The notes below the pieces were generated by a model. It did no database searches, was not told where the DNA came from, and saw only the letters and a program-made list of their open reading frames with translations. Source: Mesolinea sp040772305 (GTDB lineage Bacteria > Chloroflexota > Anaerolineae > Anaerolineales > Anaerolineaceae). Taken from it: DNA of 64,000 nucleotides. Below, one piece after another: positions 61,866-64,000 of the stretch (within the stretch, counting starts at the first letter, position 1; the number at the start of each line of letters is the position of its first letter). The position numbers and the translations under genes are program-made. The stretch spans positions 496,001-560,000 of the forward strand of contig JAXGYK010000001.1 in the NCBI GenBank assembly GCA_040772305.1. Direction: 5' to 3'.

Positions 61866-62550
61866 ATCTATTTTCCACCAGGGCCATTTCTTTGTCGTGT
61901 TTTTCCAATGATTTCAAAAGATTGATACGAGAGTAATTTTTGTGGCCACGCAAAATATTCAATGCCAATTCGATATCTTTTATCCTGATTGCGTTGAGCA
62001 ATTCTTTGTGCTCCTCAAAAGAGTGATCAGCCATGCCTTTTACCAAATAAAAGACAGACCGACAAAAATTCAATTCAGACTTATTCCAGAGATCGTCGAT
62101 CATTGAGCAAAGCAGAGGAAGATCTGACAAGCTGTAAATATACATATGAAAAGCTCGGTTGGTCTTAGCGTAAAGGTGATCGTTTTTTTTATGGATTTCC
62201 ATCTCATCCATATATTCATTAAGTTGAGAAAAATCTTCCTCAGTTATGTTCGGGATTGCTTCCCTCAATGCCAATTCCTCGAGCTGGTAACGGATAATTA
62301 ATACTTCATTGGTTGAGCGGGCAGAAAATTCCTGCACGTAGGGAGAATGGTGCGGTTTTTGCCTGATCAAGCCTTCGCTTGTCAGTCTTTTTATCGCGTT
62401 GTTGACGGGGATGATACTGATATTCAATTGTTCTGCCAAGGTTGTTAGATTGAGCTTTTCACCAGGGAGCAAATGACCGCCTAGGATCGCTTCTTTGATC
62501 GCTTCGTAGGCAAATTCTTCTCGAGAAGGAGGCACGTTCTTTTTAAACAT
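61852..62550 (-). CDS. GntR family regulator (FCD domain)
   Basis: A 232-residue regulator: winged helix at about 8-70 (REEFAYEAIKEAILGGHLLPGEKLNLTTLAEQLNISIIPVNNAIKRLTSEGLI) and an FCD effector domain with the expected metal-binding region (RAFHMYIYSLSDLPLL, DHSFEEHKELLNAI). It is first in the operon and probably binds the long inverted repeat just upstream. The substrate or a pathway intermediate is the likely effector. Confidence 0.92.
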   Translation of the reverse strand: MFKKNVPPSREEFAYEAIKEAILGGHLLPGEKLNLTTLAEQLNISIIPVNNAIKRLTSEGLIRQKPHHSPYVQEFSARSTNEVLIIRYQLEELALREAIPNITEEDFSQLNEYMDEMEIHKKNDHLYAKTNRAFHMYIYSLSDLPLLCSMIDDLWNKSELNFCRSVFYLVKGMADHSFEEHKELLNAIRIKDIELALNILRGHKNYSRINLLKSLEKHDKEMALVENRYASF

Positions 62551-62570
62551 ATAGGCTCAAATTTTTCTTT

Positions 62571-62607
62571 AAAAGAAATGTTTTATGTTTTATAAAACAT
62601 TTCTTTT
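62571..62607. promoter_or_regulatory. Operator-like inverted repeat upstream of the gntR operon
   Basis: A perfect 16-bp inverted repeat with 5-nt loop (arms AAAAGAAATGTTTTAT and its complement), containing a shorter palindrome TGTTTTATAAAACA. It lies between the -10 box and the gntR start, where a bound regulator would block transcription. Confidence 0.8.
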
Positions 62608-62612
62608 AATAC

Positions 62613-62640
62613 ATTTTACAATATATTGGAATACTGTCAA
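62613..62640 (-). promoter_or_regulatory. Promoter of the molybdenum-hydroxylase operon
   Basis: On the minus strand TTGACA (62640-62635), 16-nt spacer, TAAAAT (62618-62613), directly upstream of the operator repeat. No other strong promoter was noticed before the Liv genes, so one long transcript is likely. Confidence 0.75.
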
Positions 62641-62806
62641 GAGCTTAACGCAAGATTAATAATTTAAAAGTATTCTGTGTTGTCACAACAAAAAATGATT
62701 CAGCTTCTATTGAGTTTCTCACTTTTGCCTAAAACAGCGCTTTCATCGAGGAGAATTGAGAAATTCAGGGCACTAATGGGTTGCAAAAATCAGCTAAAAT
62801 GGGCCT

Positions 62807-64000
62807 GTGACGTATATCAGAAAGGTCAAAACCGCCAGCGGTGGCACTGCAGTTCAGATTGTCAGAAAGCAAAAAGGGAAGATTGTTGACCTGATTCACA
62901 TTGGGAGCGCAGATAACGACGAAGAATTGCGAATTTTGCTATCGATAGCCACGAAGAAGCTGCACGCCAATCAGTTGGATTTGTTTCCTGAAGTATCATC
63001 AACCCTAAAAGTGTCTGTTCGAAAGACATATTCAGGACTTCTCTGGGAAACATTATTAAAAGAATACGAAAAAGTCGGGTTTACAATGCTGGAAGATGAT
63101 GTGTTTAGAGCATTATGCCTGGCCAGGATAGTGGAACCAACATCAAAAATAGATAGCCTTCGTGTCTTGGCTGACATGGGGATCGAAACTGTGGGCAGAA
63201 ACAAACTTTACAGGTGTCTGGCGAAGGCTGCAGAGCAAGGATATCGTGAAACAATCAGCCAGGCATGCTTCGATTACATTCATGGGGAAACACTGAATGT
63301 ATTGTTATACGATGTCACAAGCTTATATTTTGAGGTTCAGAAAGAAGATGAGTTCCGCAAACCCGGCTTGAGCAAAGAACGGCGACTGGAACCTCAAATC
63401 ATAATTGGGCTCCTGGTGGATAAAAACGGCTTTCCATTGGGTTTACAAAGCTTTGAAGGATAAGGCTGAAACAAAAACAATTCTGCCAATTATTAAGCAA
63501 TTTCAGGCTAAGCATCATCTGAAACAAATCACTGTGGTTGCGGATGCAGCCATGCTAAGCAGCAGCAATCTGAACGCATTGAGCGAGGCTGGCTACAGCT
63601 ATATTGTGGGGTCCCGTTTGAATAAAGTCCCTTATGCATTGGCTGAATACCATAAGACAGCTGAGATGCAGGATCAGGAGATCATTGTTGAAGAATATGA
63701 GTCTTATCGCATTGTTTATCAATACCGTAGTCAAAGAGCTTCTTTGGACCTGCACAAGATTGAAAAGCAAATTGAGAAAGCAAAAAAGGTAATTGAGGGT
63801 AAAACGAGTGCTAACAAGACCAAGTTTTTGACGGTTGATGCAAACAGCAAAAGGCTCAATCATGAACTGATCCAAAAAGCGAGATCATTGGCAGGAATCA
63901 AGGGTTATGTAAGCAATCTGGACATCCCAAATGAAGAAATCATCGCCTGTTACCATCAGTTGTTTCAGGTTGAAACGGCATTTCGGATGGCCAAATCAGA
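62807..64000 (+). pseudogene. IS1634/IS4-type transposase, frameshifted and cut by window edge
   Basis: The first frame (62807-63463) encodes MTYIRKVKTASGGTAVQIVRKQ...LLYDVTSLYFEV...GLQSFEG, typical of IS1634-family transposases including the first catalytic Asp in LYDVTSLYFE. It stops at 63463, but the frame from 63459 carries on DKAETKTILPIIKQF, VVADAAMLSSSNL and LSEAGYSYIVGSRL to the window end. The loss of two bases (or gain of one) near 63458 accounts for the break. A C-terminal FRMAKSD segment with the catalytic Glu (QVETAFRMAK) is just visible. The rest lies beyond the window. Confidence 0.82.

Noticed and set aside
1..64000. tRNA, rRNA genes and CRISPR arrays
   Set aside because: No cloverleaf with TTCGA-type T-loop and no regular repeat-spacer pattern was found by eye; a tRNAscan run would be decisive.

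Overview
This 64 kb window looks like chromosomal DNA from an anaerobic member of the Chloroflexota, probably Anaerolineae. That assignment is inferred from gene content: an ssb-DUF3467-translin cluster, an archaeal-style mevalonate operon (HMG-CoA reductase, HMG-CoA synthase, thiolase homologue), many lipoproteins with Pro/Thr-rich linkers, and several apparently leaderless promoters. No tRNA, rRNA or CRISPR array was seen. The one structured RNA recognised is a small bacterial SRP RNA on the minus strand near 3.4 kb.

Layout. 0-4 kb: end of an MFS transporter, a LysM/M23 lipoprotein, a methyltransferase, the SRP RNA and a GNAT acetyltransferase. 4.3 kb: a Lys/Asp-repeat microprotein gene too short for normal gene finding, with its own RBS and terminator. 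4.6-9.9 kb: a PucR-regulated catabolic cluster (amidohydrolase, M20 hydrolase, duplicated membrane protein). 9.9-12.2 kb: a Cas4-like nuclease divided between two membrane-anchored proteins, then translin, DUF3467 and SSB. 12.3-15.3 kb: two paralogous esterase lipoproteins separated by an insertion sequence with unusually long flanking direct repeats. 15.4-21 kb: RpiB, NifU-like protein, thioredoxin-reductase-like flavoprotein and the mevalonate operon. 21-25.7 kb: tandem leucine-rich-repeat lipoproteins and another small lipoprotein. 25.7-28.7 kb: a TetR/iron-sulfur flavoprotein module with four matching operator palindromes, and an M1 metallopeptidase.

29-33.8 kb is a defence-like segment: a DNA methyltransferase with a restriction-like C-terminal domain, then an OLD-family ATPase/TOPRIM nuclease overlapping a UvrD-like helicase (Gabija-type architecture). 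33.8-36 kb holds a chelatase ATPase and VWA protein joined by a nine-A tract at which a -1 frame change would yield one ChlD-like fusion. 37-46 kb is a CdaR regulator divergent from glycerate kinase, a complete Dpp/Opp-type ABC transporter and a lactonase, suggesting sugar-acid uptake and breakdown. 46-48 kb is a GH13 enzyme under a TetR repressor with operators at both promoters.

48.4-64 kb is more disturbed: a frameshifted IS copy, a YitT pseudogene, and a long minus-strand operon running from a GntR regulator through three molybdenum-hydroxylase subunits, a cyclase-family hydrolase, a LeuA/HMGL-like enzyme and a Liv ABC transporter. Its substrate-binding gene has been split by an insertion sequence with a perfect 15-bp target duplication; the transposase frame reads directly into the second half of the binding protein. 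The window ends inside another, frameshifted transposase.
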